Shown here piece after piece: positions 8,793 to 16,687 of a stretch of 64,000 nucleotides of DNA (positions within the stretch are counted from its first letter, which is position 1; the number at the start of each line of letters is the position of its first letter). A model generated the notes under the pieces. That model was not told the DNA's origin, did no database searches, and saw only the letters and a list, made by a program, of their open reading frames with translations. The stretch is from Gemmatimonadaceae bacterium (GTDB lineage: Bacteria; Gemmatimonadota; Gemmatimonadetes; Gemmatimonadales; Gemmatimonadaceae): assembly GCA_016720905.1 (NCBI GenBank), contig JADKJT010000003.1:186001-250000 (forward strand), in the 5' to 3' direction. Both the position numbers and the translations under genes were made by a program.

Positions 8793-11455
8793 TCACACCG
8801 AAGGCGAGCGATGCGCTGGTGCTGCACCGCGACACCGTACGCGAGGTGTTGCCGAATGGGCTGACACTGCTGGTGCGACGTGATACGGCGGCGCCGGTGG
8901 TGGCGGTGGTGACCCACGTGAAGGCCGGGTACTTCGACGAGTCCGACGACATTGTCGGCATCGCGCATGTGCTCGAGCACATGTTTTTCAAGGGGACCCC
9001 CACGCGCGGAGTGGGTTCCATCGCCCGGGACACCAAGGCCAGCGGCGGCTATCTCAACGCCCATACGATTTACGATCACACCAGTTACTACACGGTCCTG
9101 CCGGCGGCGTCGTTCGTGCAGGGCCTCGATATCCAGTTTGATGCGTACGCGCGGTCGCTCATCGACGCCGGTGAATTGTCGCGTGAACTCGAGGTCATCA
9201 TCCAGGAGGTGAAGCGGAAACGCGACTCCCCCACCGCCGTGACCATCGAGTCGTTGTATGCGCTGCTGCACGATCGTCACCGCATTCGCCGTTGGCGCAT
9301 TGGCGAGGAAGCGGCCCTTCGCGACTTCACGCAACAGGCGGTGCAGCGGTTCTACCGCGCCTGGTATCAGCCGTCCAACACCATCCTGTCGATTGTCGGC
9401 GACGTGGATCCCGATACGGTGCGTCACGAAGTGCGGGTGCGACACGGTTCGCTGGACAACCAGACGGTGCCGCGTATGCCCGGCCTGACAGAGATCGCGC
9501 CGTCAGGGTTCCGTTTGCGAGACATCGCTGGTGACATCGTCCAGCCGCAGATCGCCTTCGGGTGGCGCGCGCCGGACATCGGTCACGCCGATACTCCCGC
9601 ACTGGATCTGGCCGGCGTCGCGCTGGGCACGGGACGCGCGTCGCGACTGTATCGCGCGGTGCGCGATCGACAGCTGGCGTCGTCGGTGTCGGCGTGGCAC
9701 TACACGGCCGGCGATGTGGGGGTGTTCGTGGTGCATGCGGAAGCCACGAACGATCACGCCGTGCAGGCGGTGCAGCAAACGTGGCGCGAGGTGCAGGCCG
9801 CGCGCGAGCAGGGCTTTCGGGCCAGTGAGGTGGCGCGCGCGCAGCGCATTCTCGAAGCGCGCTGGTTGCGCCGGCTGGAAACGATGGACGGGCAAGCGAC
9901 CTATCTGGCGTCATGGGAAGCCGACGGCGGCCTCGAGCGCGCCTCGGCGTACTACGATCGCTTGCTATCACTCGACACCGAAACGCTGCACGATGCCATG
10001 CAGCGACATCTCGATCCGATGCAGGTGTCGGTGGTGAGCTACCGCCCGGCGTCGGGTCAACCGCTGGCGGCGGACGCTGATGCGTTGCGGCAGTTGCTCC
10101 GTGAGATGGAGGGACAAGGGAGCAGTGTCCTGCCGCCCCCACAGGTTCCCACGCCGGTCCGCGGCGTGCCGACCAGGCCGGATGCAACGAGTCGCGTGGT
10201 GCACCGCACGCCGCACCTGGTGCATGGCGCGCACGTGCACGAATTGCCCAGTGGTGTCTCGGTGATTGTGGTGCCCCGACCGGGTGCGCCGCTGGTCAGT
10301 GTCGGGCTCTTTCAACGTGGTGGTGCCGGCGCGGAACCGCCCGGACGCGAGGGACTGGCGCGACTGACCGCACACGCCATGCTCAAGGGCACCACCACGC
10401 GCAGCGGAGCACAAATCGCGGAGGCGGTGGAAGAACTCGGGGCGAGCATCAGCGTGTCTGCGGGACTGGAGACGCTGGGCTGGTCACTGTCGGTGCCGGT
10501 GCGGAATCTGAGTGCGGCGGTGGCGACGCTGGCCGATATTGCGCAGCGCCCGGCATTCCCCGATGATGGCATCGATACGGAACGTTCGCTGGCGCTGGCC
10601 GAGGTCACGCGATTGCGTGACGACATGTTTCGGTGGCCCATGCGCCTGGCCACCGCCGCCGCCTATGGCGTGCATCCGTACGCGCGCACCGTCATCGGCA
10701 CGCCCGAATCCCTCGGGGCCATCGACACGCACGCAGTACGGGCATTCCACGCCGGACAGATTCTGCACGGCGCCACGGTCATTGCGTTGGTGGGCGACCT
10801 CGATGTGCGCGCCGCCGTGGCCATGATCGAACGGGAGTTCGAGTCGTTGACCTTCCGCGACAACGCCGACGTGTCGGCCACGCCGTGGCCGACCGAACGT
10901 CTGACGGCAGACGACGCGCGCGACAAGCAGCAGACGGCGATGGCCCTGCTGTTTCCCGGACCACGTCGCACTGATGCCGACCGCTTTGCCGCGCGCGTGT
11001 TGTCCGCCGTGGCCAGCGGCCTTGGCGGGCGGTTCTTCGAGCAACTGCGTGATCGGCAGTCGTTGGCCTACACCGTGTCGGCCTATCCGGTGGAGCGACG
11101 CGCCGGTGGGGCGTTCGCCGCGTACATCGCCACCTCACCCGCGCGAGAGGACGAAGCGCGGGAGGGACTGCTGTCGGAATTCGCGAAACTGCGTGAGGCG
11201 TCGCCCACGGCCGAGGAAATGGACCGCGCGCGCCGGTATCTCATCGGGTCGCACGCCATCGCGCAGCAGGTGGGGAGCACCGTGATGGGTGAAGTCGTCG
11301 ATGCGTGGCTGTTGGGTGGCGGGGTTGGCGAGCGCGAGGAGTACGTGGCGCGCATTACGGCCGTGACGGCGCGCGATGTACAGGCGCTGGCACAGCGCTA
11401 CTTCGACCCGGCACGCGTCGTGGAAGGCATCGTGCGCGGCCACCGCGTGTCCTGA
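8789..11455 (+). CDS. M16 family zinc metallopeptidase, two-lobed (one active, one inactive half)
   Basis: 888 residues from the ATG that overlaps the previous TGA; starts at 8726 or 8735 are possible but would overlap the upstream gene by 58-67 nt. The first half carries the inverted zinc motif HVLEH (His60, Glu63, His64) and the distal Glu140 in 'IIQEVKR', spaced as the family requires. The second half has the M16 C-lobe fold with 'FFEQLRDRQSLAYTVSAY' but reads 'ARLTAHAMLKG' where HxxEH would be, so it is a non-catalytic lobe. This resembles PqqL/YhjJ-type or processing-peptidase-like proteins. No clear signal peptide is seen. The stop is 1 nt from a convergent gene. Confidence 0.9.
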   Translation: MITPKASDALVLHRDTVREVLPNGLTLLVRRDTAAPVVAVVTHVKAGYFDESDDIVGIAHVLEHMFFKGTPTRGVGSIARDTKASGGYLNAHTIYDHTSYYTVLPAASFVQGLDIQFDAYARSLIDAGELSRELEVIIQEVKRKRDSPTAVTIESLYALLHDRHRIRRWRIGEEAALRDFTQQAVQRFYRAWYQPSNTILSIVGDVDPDTVRHEVRVRHGSLDNQTVPRMPGLTEIAPSGFRLRDIAGDIVQPQIAFGWRAPDIGHADTPALDLAGVALGTGRASRLYRAVRDRQLASSVSAWHYTAGDVGVFVVHAEATNDHAVQAVQQTWREVQAAREQGFRASEVARAQRILEARWLRRLETMDGQATYLASWEADGGLERASAYYDRLLSLDTETLHDAMQRHLDPMQVSVVSYRPASGQPLAADADALRQLLREMEGQGSSVLPPPQVPTPVRGVPTRPDATSRVVHRTPHLVHGAHVHELPSGVSVIVVPRPGAPLVSVGLFQRGGAGAEPPGREGLARLTAHAMLKGTTTRSGAQIAEAVEELGASISVSAGLETLGWSLSVPVRNLSAAVATLADIAQRPAFPDDGIDTERSLALAEVTRLRDDMFRWPMRLATAAAYGVHPYARTVIGTPESLGAIDTHAVRAFHAGQILHGATVIALVGDLDVRAAVAMIEREFESLTFRDNADVSATPWPTERLTADDARDKQQTAMALLFPGPRRTDADRFAARVLSAVASGLGGRFFEQLRDRQSLAYTVSAYPVERRAGGAFAAYIATSPAREDEAREGLLSEFAKLREASPTAEEMDRARRYLIGSHAIAQQVGSTVMGEVVDAWLLGGGVGEREEYVARITAVTARDVQALAQRYFDPARVVEGIVRGHRVS

Positions 11456-11456
11456 C

Positions 11457-12980
11457 CTACCGGGCGCGCACGTCCCGCATCGCCTTCGCTTCGGTGGAGA
11501 GCACGCGCCACGCCAGTCGTACACGACCGTCGGCGGCCCGCACGCCCATCGCACCGTCGTAGTCTGCCGGTTCGCCGAGAATCACTGACGTCACCCACGG
11601 GCGACGCGATCCCCACGCGAGCGTGTGTCGCATGGCGACCAGCTGCGAGAGATCGCCGTGCGCGCGCGGGAGTCCGCCCACATTCATCAGCCAGTGAGTG
11701 GGCGCGCGGCTGGCGCCGCTATCGGCACGGGTGTGCCAACGATCAAACGCGCGAAGGCGTGCGTCCACACCGGGCAGTCCGGAAAATGACGGGAAGACCA
11801 CGGCGCCGATCACCCCAACCGGCGAGGACGATCGGACGGCCCAGGCATAGATGGCACTGTCCCGTGCATCGAGACGCGAGAGCGCGACCCCCAGCCGCGT
11901 CGCGGGACGAACGCGGGCTCGTACTGCGTCGCTGGATGTCAGCAAGAGACGCCACCAACTGATGCTGGGTGCATCGGCCGGCAGCACCGAGGGGATGGGA
12001 TCGCTGACGGCAGGAAAGAGGACATCGGGGCGCAGTCGAATCAACACGCGTTCCATGGCACTTGCGCGTGCCGCGTCATCGGCGCGCGCCACGTGTCGTC
12101 CTTGATGCAAGGCCACGGCAATCACGGTGCTGTCGCTGCGCAACGGCTCAAGGAGGCGGGCGAGCGAATCGAGTGCGCCGGCGCGCGTGCCCTCCTCATT
12201 GAGCACCAGCAGGATGGCGTCGGGTTCGAACTGCTGCAGCAGCGCGCGGTCGGCCTTGGCTGCGCGCGCCGGCGGCGGGCCATCGAGGACCGGCAGGAAC
12301 CGCATGCCAATGGCAAAGTCCCCCAGCGGTCGCGCCTGCATGGGCGTGGCGGCCACACGCTGATAGCTGCGCACGGCGGCCACGCCGCGCGGCCACTCGA
12401 TGATCAGCACCGTCGTCACGGCCGTGGCGGCAAGTACCATGATGGCGCGCGTCAGCGCCGAGAGGCGCCAACGTGCGGGGTAGGCCGGTGCGATCATCGG
12501 GACGAGGATCGCGAAGGGCGACACCAACGACGCGCGTCCGACCGTCATGCCGAACACCACATCGCGCGCAGCCACAGCGGCCTGCAGTGGCAGCGGCGCG
12601 GCGCCACGAGTGGCCACCAGGTAGTCACCGGTCACCACCGCCGTGACGACGAGGTCATAGAACAGGATGGGCAGGGCCACCACAGGTGAGACGAGTCCCA
12701 CCACGATGGCATACAGCACCTGCAGTACGAACGCGGCACAGACGGCCGGCAGCAACCACGAAATACCGGAAACCGTGCGCGCACCGTCTTCGGTTCCGCT
12801 GGCAATGGCCACCACCAGGGCCGGCGCCACCAGCAAGCCGCACAGACTGGTGAGGCGCGTGAACGCGCTGGGCGCTTCGCGCCGCGAGGCCATCCAGCCT
12901 GCCAGCAGGATGTCCCAGGAGAGGACCAGCAGCGCGATGAGCAGCGTCAATGGCGCCAACTGTGCCAGCGGTTCGCTCAT
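11457..12980 (-). CDS. Unrecognised multi-pass membrane protein with large C-terminal soluble domain
   Basis: 507 residues. Residues 1-200 hold about five or six hydrophobic helices ('LTLLIALLVLSWDILLAG', 'LLVAPALVVAIAS', 'AFVLQVLYAIVVGLVSPVV', 'IMVLAATAVTTVLII'). The rest is a mixed alpha/beta domain with 'DAILLVLNEEG', 'STVIAVALHQG' and 'SSPVGVIGAVVFPSF'. I do not recognise a family or an active site. The ATG overlaps the stop of the upstream AdoMet-decarboxylase-like gene (ATGA), so the two are co-translated. It converges on the M16 peptidase gene with a 1-nt gap. Confidence 0.7.
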   Translation of the reverse strand: MSEPLAQLAPLTLLIALLVLSWDILLAGWMASRREAPSAFTRLTSLCGLLVAPALVVAIASGTEDGARTVSGISWLLPAVCAAFVLQVLYAIVVGLVSPVVALPILFYDLVVTAVVTGDYLVATRGAAPLPLQAAVAARDVVFGMTVGRASLVSPFAILVPMIAPAYPARWRLSALTRAIMVLAATAVTTVLIIEWPRGVAAVRSYQRVAATPMQARPLGDFAIGMRFLPVLDGPPPARAAKADRALLQQFEPDAILLVLNEEGTRAGALDSLARLLEPLRSDSTVIAVALHQGRHVARADDAARASAMERVLIRLRPDVLFPAVSDPIPSVLPADAPSISWWRLLLTSSDAVRARVRPATRLGVALSRLDARDSAIYAWAVRSSSPVGVIGAVVFPSFSGLPGVDARLRAFDRWHTRADSGASRAPTHWLMNVGGLPRAHGDLSQLVAMRHTLAWGSRRPWVTSVILGEPADYDGAMGVRAADGRVRLAWRVLSTEAKAMRDVRAR

Positions 12981-13345
12981 CGCCGGGTCGCCAGTCGAAT
13001 CAGTTGTTCGGCGGACACCGTCTTTGGCAGGAGACGACGCGTGAACACGTCGAGCGCGCGCGACAGCACGGCGGGTTCCGGCACCAGCACATCGAGCAGC
13101 AGGGTGCGTTCGGTTGCATGAGCGTGTATGGCGGCGTGGCCGCCTTCAAGCAGCAGCAGGCCATCAACACCGCGAATTCCGTCGGATTGGAGCGTTGGCG
13201 GGAAAATGGCGTGCAGTCCAGCCGCGCCGGCCGCCGCGATGAGCAGCCCGCCCAATAGCGCGCGATCATGCAAATGGACCGGCGGAATCCCGGTCAATTC
13301 GGCAATCAGATGTACTACCGCCACAGTCCCAGACGCCCCATGCAC
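12977..13345 (-). CDS. S-adenosylmethionine decarboxylase-like protein lacking the pyruvoyl-forming serine
   Basis: 122 residues from a GTG at 13345 (GTG at 13324 is equally possible; both leave the core intact). The core aligns without gaps to bacterial SpeH from 'HLIAEL' through 'GIRGVDGLLLLEGGHAAIH' to 'LLLDVLVPE'. The self-processing Ser of 'ESH' is Gly69 here, and the proton-donor Cys of 'FTC' is Pro89; the conserved His (His74) is kept. Known SpeH enzymes need Ser to make the pyruvoyl cofactor, so this copy should not be a decarboxylase. It is coupled to the membrane protein above. Divergent from the phosphatidyltransferase gene. Confidence 0.65.
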   Translation of the reverse strand: MHGASGTVAVVHLIAELTGIPPVHLHDRALLGGLLIAAAGAAGLHAIFPPTLQSDGIRGVDGLLLLEGGHAAIHAHATERTLLLDVLVPEPAVLSRALDVFTRRLLPKTVSAEQLIRLATRR

Positions 13346-13415
13346 GCAGGATAACCCGATCAGGCAAAACCGGCAGGTGTCCGGCCGCGAGTGGCACCGC
13401 CGACCCATTCCGGCG

Positions 13416-13421
13416 TAATAT
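13416..13421 (+). promoter_or_regulatory. -10-like box (TAATAT) for the phosphatidyltransferase gene
   Basis: TAATAT ends 5 nt before the ATG at 13427, and no Shine-Dalgarno lies between. If used, transcription would begin at or near the start codon. I see no good -35 box at 16-18 nt upstream, so this is a weak call. Confidence 0.3.
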
Positions 13422-13426
13422 GCGGT

Positions 13427-13984
13427 ATGACCCGATCGCCGCTGTTCACGCTACCCAATATCGTTTCCAGCTCGCGCGTGGTGCTGGCGGTGGGTTTCGT
13501 GGCGTCCGATGCGGTCCCCACGCGACTGGCCCTCATTGGCATCGCGTCGCTGACGGATTTTCTGGACGGCTGGCTGGCTCGACGCACCAAGGGCACTTCG
13601 CGCTTCGGCGCCCTGCTCGATCCCATTGCGGATCGGTTCTTCGTGCTGGGCGTGGTGATCAGCTATCTGATGGGCGGCCAGTTGAGCGCATGGCAGGCGG
13701 TGGCGATCATGTTCCGCGATGTCATGTCGGTGATCGGGTTCTTCGTGGCCCGCAACGTCAGCTGGTTGCGCGCCATTCCCTTCAAGGCGCGGCTTATCGG
13801 CAAGACGGTCACCGTGGTGCAGCTGGTGACGTTCCTGGCGGTGCTGCTGGCCCCGTCGCTGGTAACGTCGCTGGTTGTTCTCGTGGCCGTGCTGGGCTTT
13901 GCCGCCACCGTGGACTACACCTGGATGCTGTGGCGTGAGCGCGTGCGAGAACCCGCGACCACGGCCACTTCGCAGGGTTCGTAG
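13427..13984 (+). CDS. CDP-alcohol phosphatidyltransferase
   Basis: 185 residues. An integral membrane enzyme that moves a phosphatidyl group from CDP-diacylglycerol to an alcohol acceptor. The full catalytic signature is present: 'DFLDGWLARR' followed by 'GALLDPIAD', giving the D-x2-D-G-x2-A-R...G-x3-D-x3-D pattern near residues 36-62. Five to six hydrophobic helices follow. Length and sequence fit the PgsA (phosphatidylglycerophosphate synthase) branch, but cardiolipin synthases of this fold look similar, so no symbol is given. The ATG at 13427 is preferred over an upstream GTG at 13391, which would add 12 residues of poor quality. Confidence 0.88.
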   Translation: MTRSPLFTLPNIVSSSRVVLAVGFVASDAVPTRLALIGIASLTDFLDGWLARRTKGTSRFGALLDPIADRFFVLGVVISYLMGGQLSAWQAVAIMFRDVMSVIGFFVARNVSWLRAIPFKARLIGKTVTVVQLVTFLAVLLAPSLVTSLVVLVAVLGFAATVDYTWMLWRERVREPATTATSQGS

Positions 13985-14001
13985 CGCAGGGTCGTGATGT
14001 G

Positions 14002-14033
14002 ACGAACGCCTCGCAGTGACGGGAGGCGTTCGT
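14002..14033. terminator. Bidirectional terminator-like hairpin
   Basis: A perfect 11-bp stem (ACGAACGCCTC / GAGGCGTTCGT) with a 10-nt loop lies between two convergent genes. Neither side has a long T tract, so it may work weakly in both directions. Confidence 0.6.
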
Positions 14034-14072
14034 GAGCATCAGGACGTCGCGACAGGCGACAACACCGCGCGA

Positions 14073-14342
14073 TCAGACCGCTGCGGCTTCCTGCACCTTT
14101 GCCTTGGGCGGCTGAGCAAACCGCTCGCCCAGCGTGCGCAATTCGGTGACTTCCGTGGGCTTGAGCTCGGGATAGCGCCCGGCCAGGTACTGCAGGGTGG
14201 CATCGAACCACTCCTTTTGATCGTCGGCGTGACAGCCGATGACACCGCACTGCATGATCTGCTGGAACAGCTCGTCACGGGCTTCCTGATAGGGAGAATT
14301 CACCGTGACATCACGACGCGGACGAAGCTTTGGTTTAACCAT
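14073..14342 (-). CDS. Small cytoplasmic protein with CGVIGC motif, function unknown
   Basis: 89 residues. The ATG at 14342 is supported by an AGAGGAA ribosome site just upstream. The N-terminus is basic ('MVKPKLRPRRDVTV'). A helical core follows with a two-cysteine motif Cys-Gly-Val-Ile-Gly-Cys-His-Ala-Asp near residues 32-40 and a second helical part rich in Glu and Leu. The cysteines and the adjacent His and Asp could bind a metal or form a redox pair, but the sequence does not prove either. I do not recognise a family. Confidence 0.7.
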   Translation of the reverse strand: MVKPKLRPRRDVTVNSPYQEARDELFQQIMQCGVIGCHADDQKEWFDATLQYLAGRYPELKPTEVTELRTLGERFAQPPKAKVQEAAAV

Positions 14343-14448
14343 TTCCTCTGGGTAGTACGACGAAAAACGAGGCTGACCGGAGCGTCCGGTACAGCATGAA
14401 CAATATAACTGATCCCGAAAGGGGGTGTCTCTGAAGGAGACGCATCGA

Positions 14449-15285
14449 CTAGGCGTTTCGTTGACTGTCCAGCCAGGCCAGCAGCAGCTCCTGAACCTCC
14501 CCCGGAGCGTCTTGCGGGATGAGCCAGCCGACTTCGCCCAATCGATGGAGCACCACTTTCGCCGCGGGGAGCAACGTCGGCCAGGACAGCGAAGGCCTGG
14601 GAGTGCCCGCACCGCCATCTACGACGCATACCGCGCAGGCGACCCGCGCGATCTGCGCTCTGGCGTCTTCGGACAATTCGACCGCTGCCGCCCGTTGCAG
14701 CAGGTTGTTGAGCCCCCTGTTACCGACAAACGGGGCCAGATAGCGAGCCACGAGCAAATCGGACATGCGCGGGGGCGACGAAACGCCCCCGCGGAGCAGC
14801 GGGGCCAGCGCCGGCAGGGCTCCAAACAGCGTACTGGCGCTGAGCACCGCCCGGGCCGACGAAAGCTGCAGCGACCGGATTTCGGCACCCGGCAGGTCGT
14901 CGGGATCGGGTGGGGACAGCAGGAACAGACTGTCCACCCGCGACCGGGGACTGGCCGCCAGGAGCAGGGCCACCAGCGCCCCAATGTCCTGTCCCACAAT
15001 GGTGACCGCCGGCAGTCTGAGGGCGGCCAGGGCCCGGGCCACGTACTCGGCTTGTGCGGCCAGCGTGTAATTCACCTCGTCGGGGCAATCCGACTCGCCA
15101 TGGCCCAGCAGGTCGATGGCAATGGCGGTGTATCCGGCATTGGCGAGCACGGGGGCCAACTGCCGCCACAGAAACGTGCAGGTCGCGAAGCCGTGCAGCA
15201 GCACGACCGGGGAGCCGCCGCGGCCAACGCGCTCCACGTGCAGGGCGCCCGAACCGATGGGGATGCGCAGGTGTTCTACATACAT
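14449..15285 (-). CDS. Alpha/beta hydrolase with Asp nucleophile and no catalytic histidine in the usual place
   Basis: 278 residues with the alpha/beta-hydrolase core: oxyanion 'VVLLHGFATCTFLW', 'AIAIDLLGHGESD' and a nucleophile elbow 'VGQDIGA' with Asp100, as in haloalkane dehalogenases and epoxide hydrolases. In the C-terminal block where relatives have 'GxGHW', this protein reads 'GEVGWLIPQDAP', so the catalytic His is Gly253. The acid region ('VCVVDGGAG') is also unusual. The substrate is unknown, and it may be a binding protein rather than an enzyme. The gene stands alone, 107 nt upstream of the small CGVIGC protein gene. Confidence 0.8.
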   Translation of the reverse strand: MYVEHLRIPIGSGALHVERVGRGGSPVVLLHGFATCTFLWRQLAPVLANAGYTAIAIDLLGHGESDCPDEVNYTLAAQAEYVARALAALRLPAVTIVGQDIGALVALLLAASPRSRVDSLFLLSPPDPDDLPGAEIRSLQLSSARAVLSASTLFGALPALAPLLRGGVSSPPRMSDLLVARYLAPFVGNRGLNNLLQRAAAVELSEDARAQIARVACAVCVVDGGAGTPRPSLSWPTLLPAAKVVLHRLGEVGWLIPQDAPGEVQELLLAWLDSQRNA

Positions 15286-15407
15286 GACGTGAACAATCTG
15301 GCGACCGGGCGCGTGGTTTGGACGTAGCCAGCACGATCAATCCCCCATAGCTTCACGTCGCGACGACGAATGGTCGTCACCTCCCGGCTGGTCGCCGGAC
15401 GCAGAAC

Positions 15408-15412
15408 AGGAG
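15408..15412 (+). promoter_or_regulatory. Ribosome binding site that fixes the DsbA-like start
   Basis: AGGAG sits 5 nt before GTG 15418 and decides this start over a possible GTG/ATG further upstream near 15370. Confidence 0.7.
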
Positions 15413-15417
15413 ATCGA

Positions 15418-16140
15418 GTGGTCAAGACAACCCCAACCAAGTCCCGCGCGCCTTTTTACGGTGTGCTGCTGCTGTTCGGCGTCGCTGGCGCCGTTGGCAT
15501 CTGGTATTCCATCAAGGCCAACACGCAAAAGCCAATCACGCTGGATGCGACGGCCATGGCCACGCTGCCCAAGGCTGAGGGGTATCTGCGTGGCGATCCC
15601 AATGCGCCGGTGACGATCATGGAGTTTGCGGACTTCGAGTGCCCCGGATGCGGGCAGTTTGCCGCGCTGGAAGAGCCGGAGATTCGCGCCCGCATAATTG
15701 ATGCGGGGCTGGCGAATTTCCGCTACTTCGACTTTCCGCTGCCCATTCACACCAACACGCTGGCCGCATCGCTGGCCGCATCGTGCGCCGCTGACCAGAA
15801 CAAGTTCTGGGAGATGCACGATGCCATCTTTGCCGGACAGGATCAGTGGAACGGTCAGGCCACGGGAAATCCGCGCAAGGTGCTGGACGGCTACGCCGAG
15901 ACGTTGGGCATGGACATGAAGGCGTATGGCGAGTGTTACAGCTCGCAGCGCAATCTGCCGCGTATTCAGGCCAACAAGGCGGCCGGTGACGCGCGCGGCG
16001 TGAACTCAACGCCGACGATTGTCATTGGCGACCGCGTCTATCCAGGTGGCGTGCGATTTGACGGTCTCAAAAAGATTGTCGACTCGATCATTGCCGCGCA
16101 GCCCAAGAAGGCCGCGACCACCGATACCGCCAAGAAGTAA
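15418..16140 (+). CDS. Membrane-anchored DsbA-family thiol oxidoreductase
   Basis: 240 residues. A single hydrophobic anchor (residues 13-30, 'FYGVLLLFGVAGAVGIWY') places a thioredoxin domain in the periplasm. The active site is Cys-Pro-Gly-Cys at residues 75-78 ('DFECPGCGQF'), and the cis-proline loop is 'NSTPTIVIG'. The inserted helical domain between them is typical of the Thioredoxin_4/BdbD group, which helps make or shuffle disulfide bonds in exported proteins. The C-terminus is Lys/Ala/Thr-rich. It converges with the next gene across 4 nt. A DsbB/VKOR partner is not in the window. Confidence 0.88.
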   Translation: MVKTTPTKSRAPFYGVLLLFGVAGAVGIWYSIKANTQKPITLDATAMATLPKAEGYLRGDPNAPVTIMEFADFECPGCGQFAALEEPEIRARIIDAGLANFRYFDFPLPIHTNTLAASLAASCAADQNKFWEMHDAIFAGQDQWNGQATGNPRKVLDGYAETLGMDMKAYGECYSSQRNLPRIQANKAAGDARGVNSTPTIVIGDRVYPGGVRFDGLKKIVDSIIAAQPKKAATTDTAKK

Positions 16141-16144
16141 CGCG

Positions 16145-16516
16145 TCAGGCGCGCCGCCGCTTGGCAGCGTCATCAAGGCGGAGTTTCGGCAAAGGCATCG
16201 CATTCGCGGTGCCTTCGTCGTTGTCGGCCGGTGCGGCGGTGAGAATGAGCGAGTCGCCCAACGCCACCAGCGTACGCGTGGCAATCACGGCGGCCAGGGG
16301 ATCGGGCACACCCAGCTCGCGCACGTAGATGTCGATGGCCCGCTCGTAGCCGGCTTCCGGTGTCAACGCCTCCACGAACAACAGCGCGTTCTCGACGTGC
16401 GTGCGTACCAGCGCCTCTTCCGCGCGCGCCTCGGCAATGCGCAGCCGCTGCTCGGCGTCCGCCGAGAGCTTGCGAGGGAACAGGGTTTCCGGGAACAGCT
16501 TGCCGAAGAGTGACAT
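16145..16516 (-). CDS. Small alpha-helical protein of unknown function
   Basis: 123 residues from ATG 16516 (an upstream start at 16549 would add 11 residues). The N-terminus 'MSLFGKLFPETLFPRKLS' is amphipathic rather than a clear signal peptide. Residues 18-60 form an Ala/Glu/Arg-rich helix ('AEQRLRIAEARAEEALVR'), followed by a second helical part with 'YERAIDIYVRELG' and 'AVIATRTLVALGDSLIL'. I recognise no family. A GTAC repeat array begins about 80 bp upstream of its start. Confidence 0.6.
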   Translation of the reverse strand: MSLFGKLFPETLFPRKLSADAEQRLRIAEARAEEALVRTHVENALLFVEALTPEAGYERAIDIYVRELGVPDPLAAVIATRTLVALGDSLILTAAPADNDEGTANAMPLPKLRLDDAAKRRRA

Positions 16517-16596
16517 GACAGAAATGTAGACGAGAGGGACGTCCGGCAAGTTTCATCGCTGCTGGTTTCACCGCGTGTGACGAGGGTCACGTTGTG

Positions 16597-16686
16597 AGTA
16601 CTTAGTACTTAGTACTTAGTACCTAGTACCTAGTACCTGGTACTGAGTACTTGGTACTTGGTACTTGGTACTTGGTGGTACTGAGT
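16597..16686. repeat. GTAC heptamer array 1
   Basis: Eleven perfect back-to-back 7-bp units (RGTACYK: AGTACTT, AGTACCT, GGTACTT, GGTACTG) run from 16597 to 16673, with a disturbed unit to 16686. The array ends 1 nt from the last base of the acetyl-CoA synthetase stop codon. There are no spacers, so it is not CRISPR-like. Two related arrays lie at 28307 and 52489. Confidence 0.95.
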
Positions 16687-16687
16687 C

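Noticed and set aside
12977..13345. Working S-adenosylmethionine decarboxylase (speH)
   Set aside because: The pyruvoyl-forming Ser and the catalytic Cys are replaced, so the enzyme name is not justified.
16597..16686. Possible CRISPR array
   Set aside because: Units are 7 bp with no spacers and no cas gene nearby.
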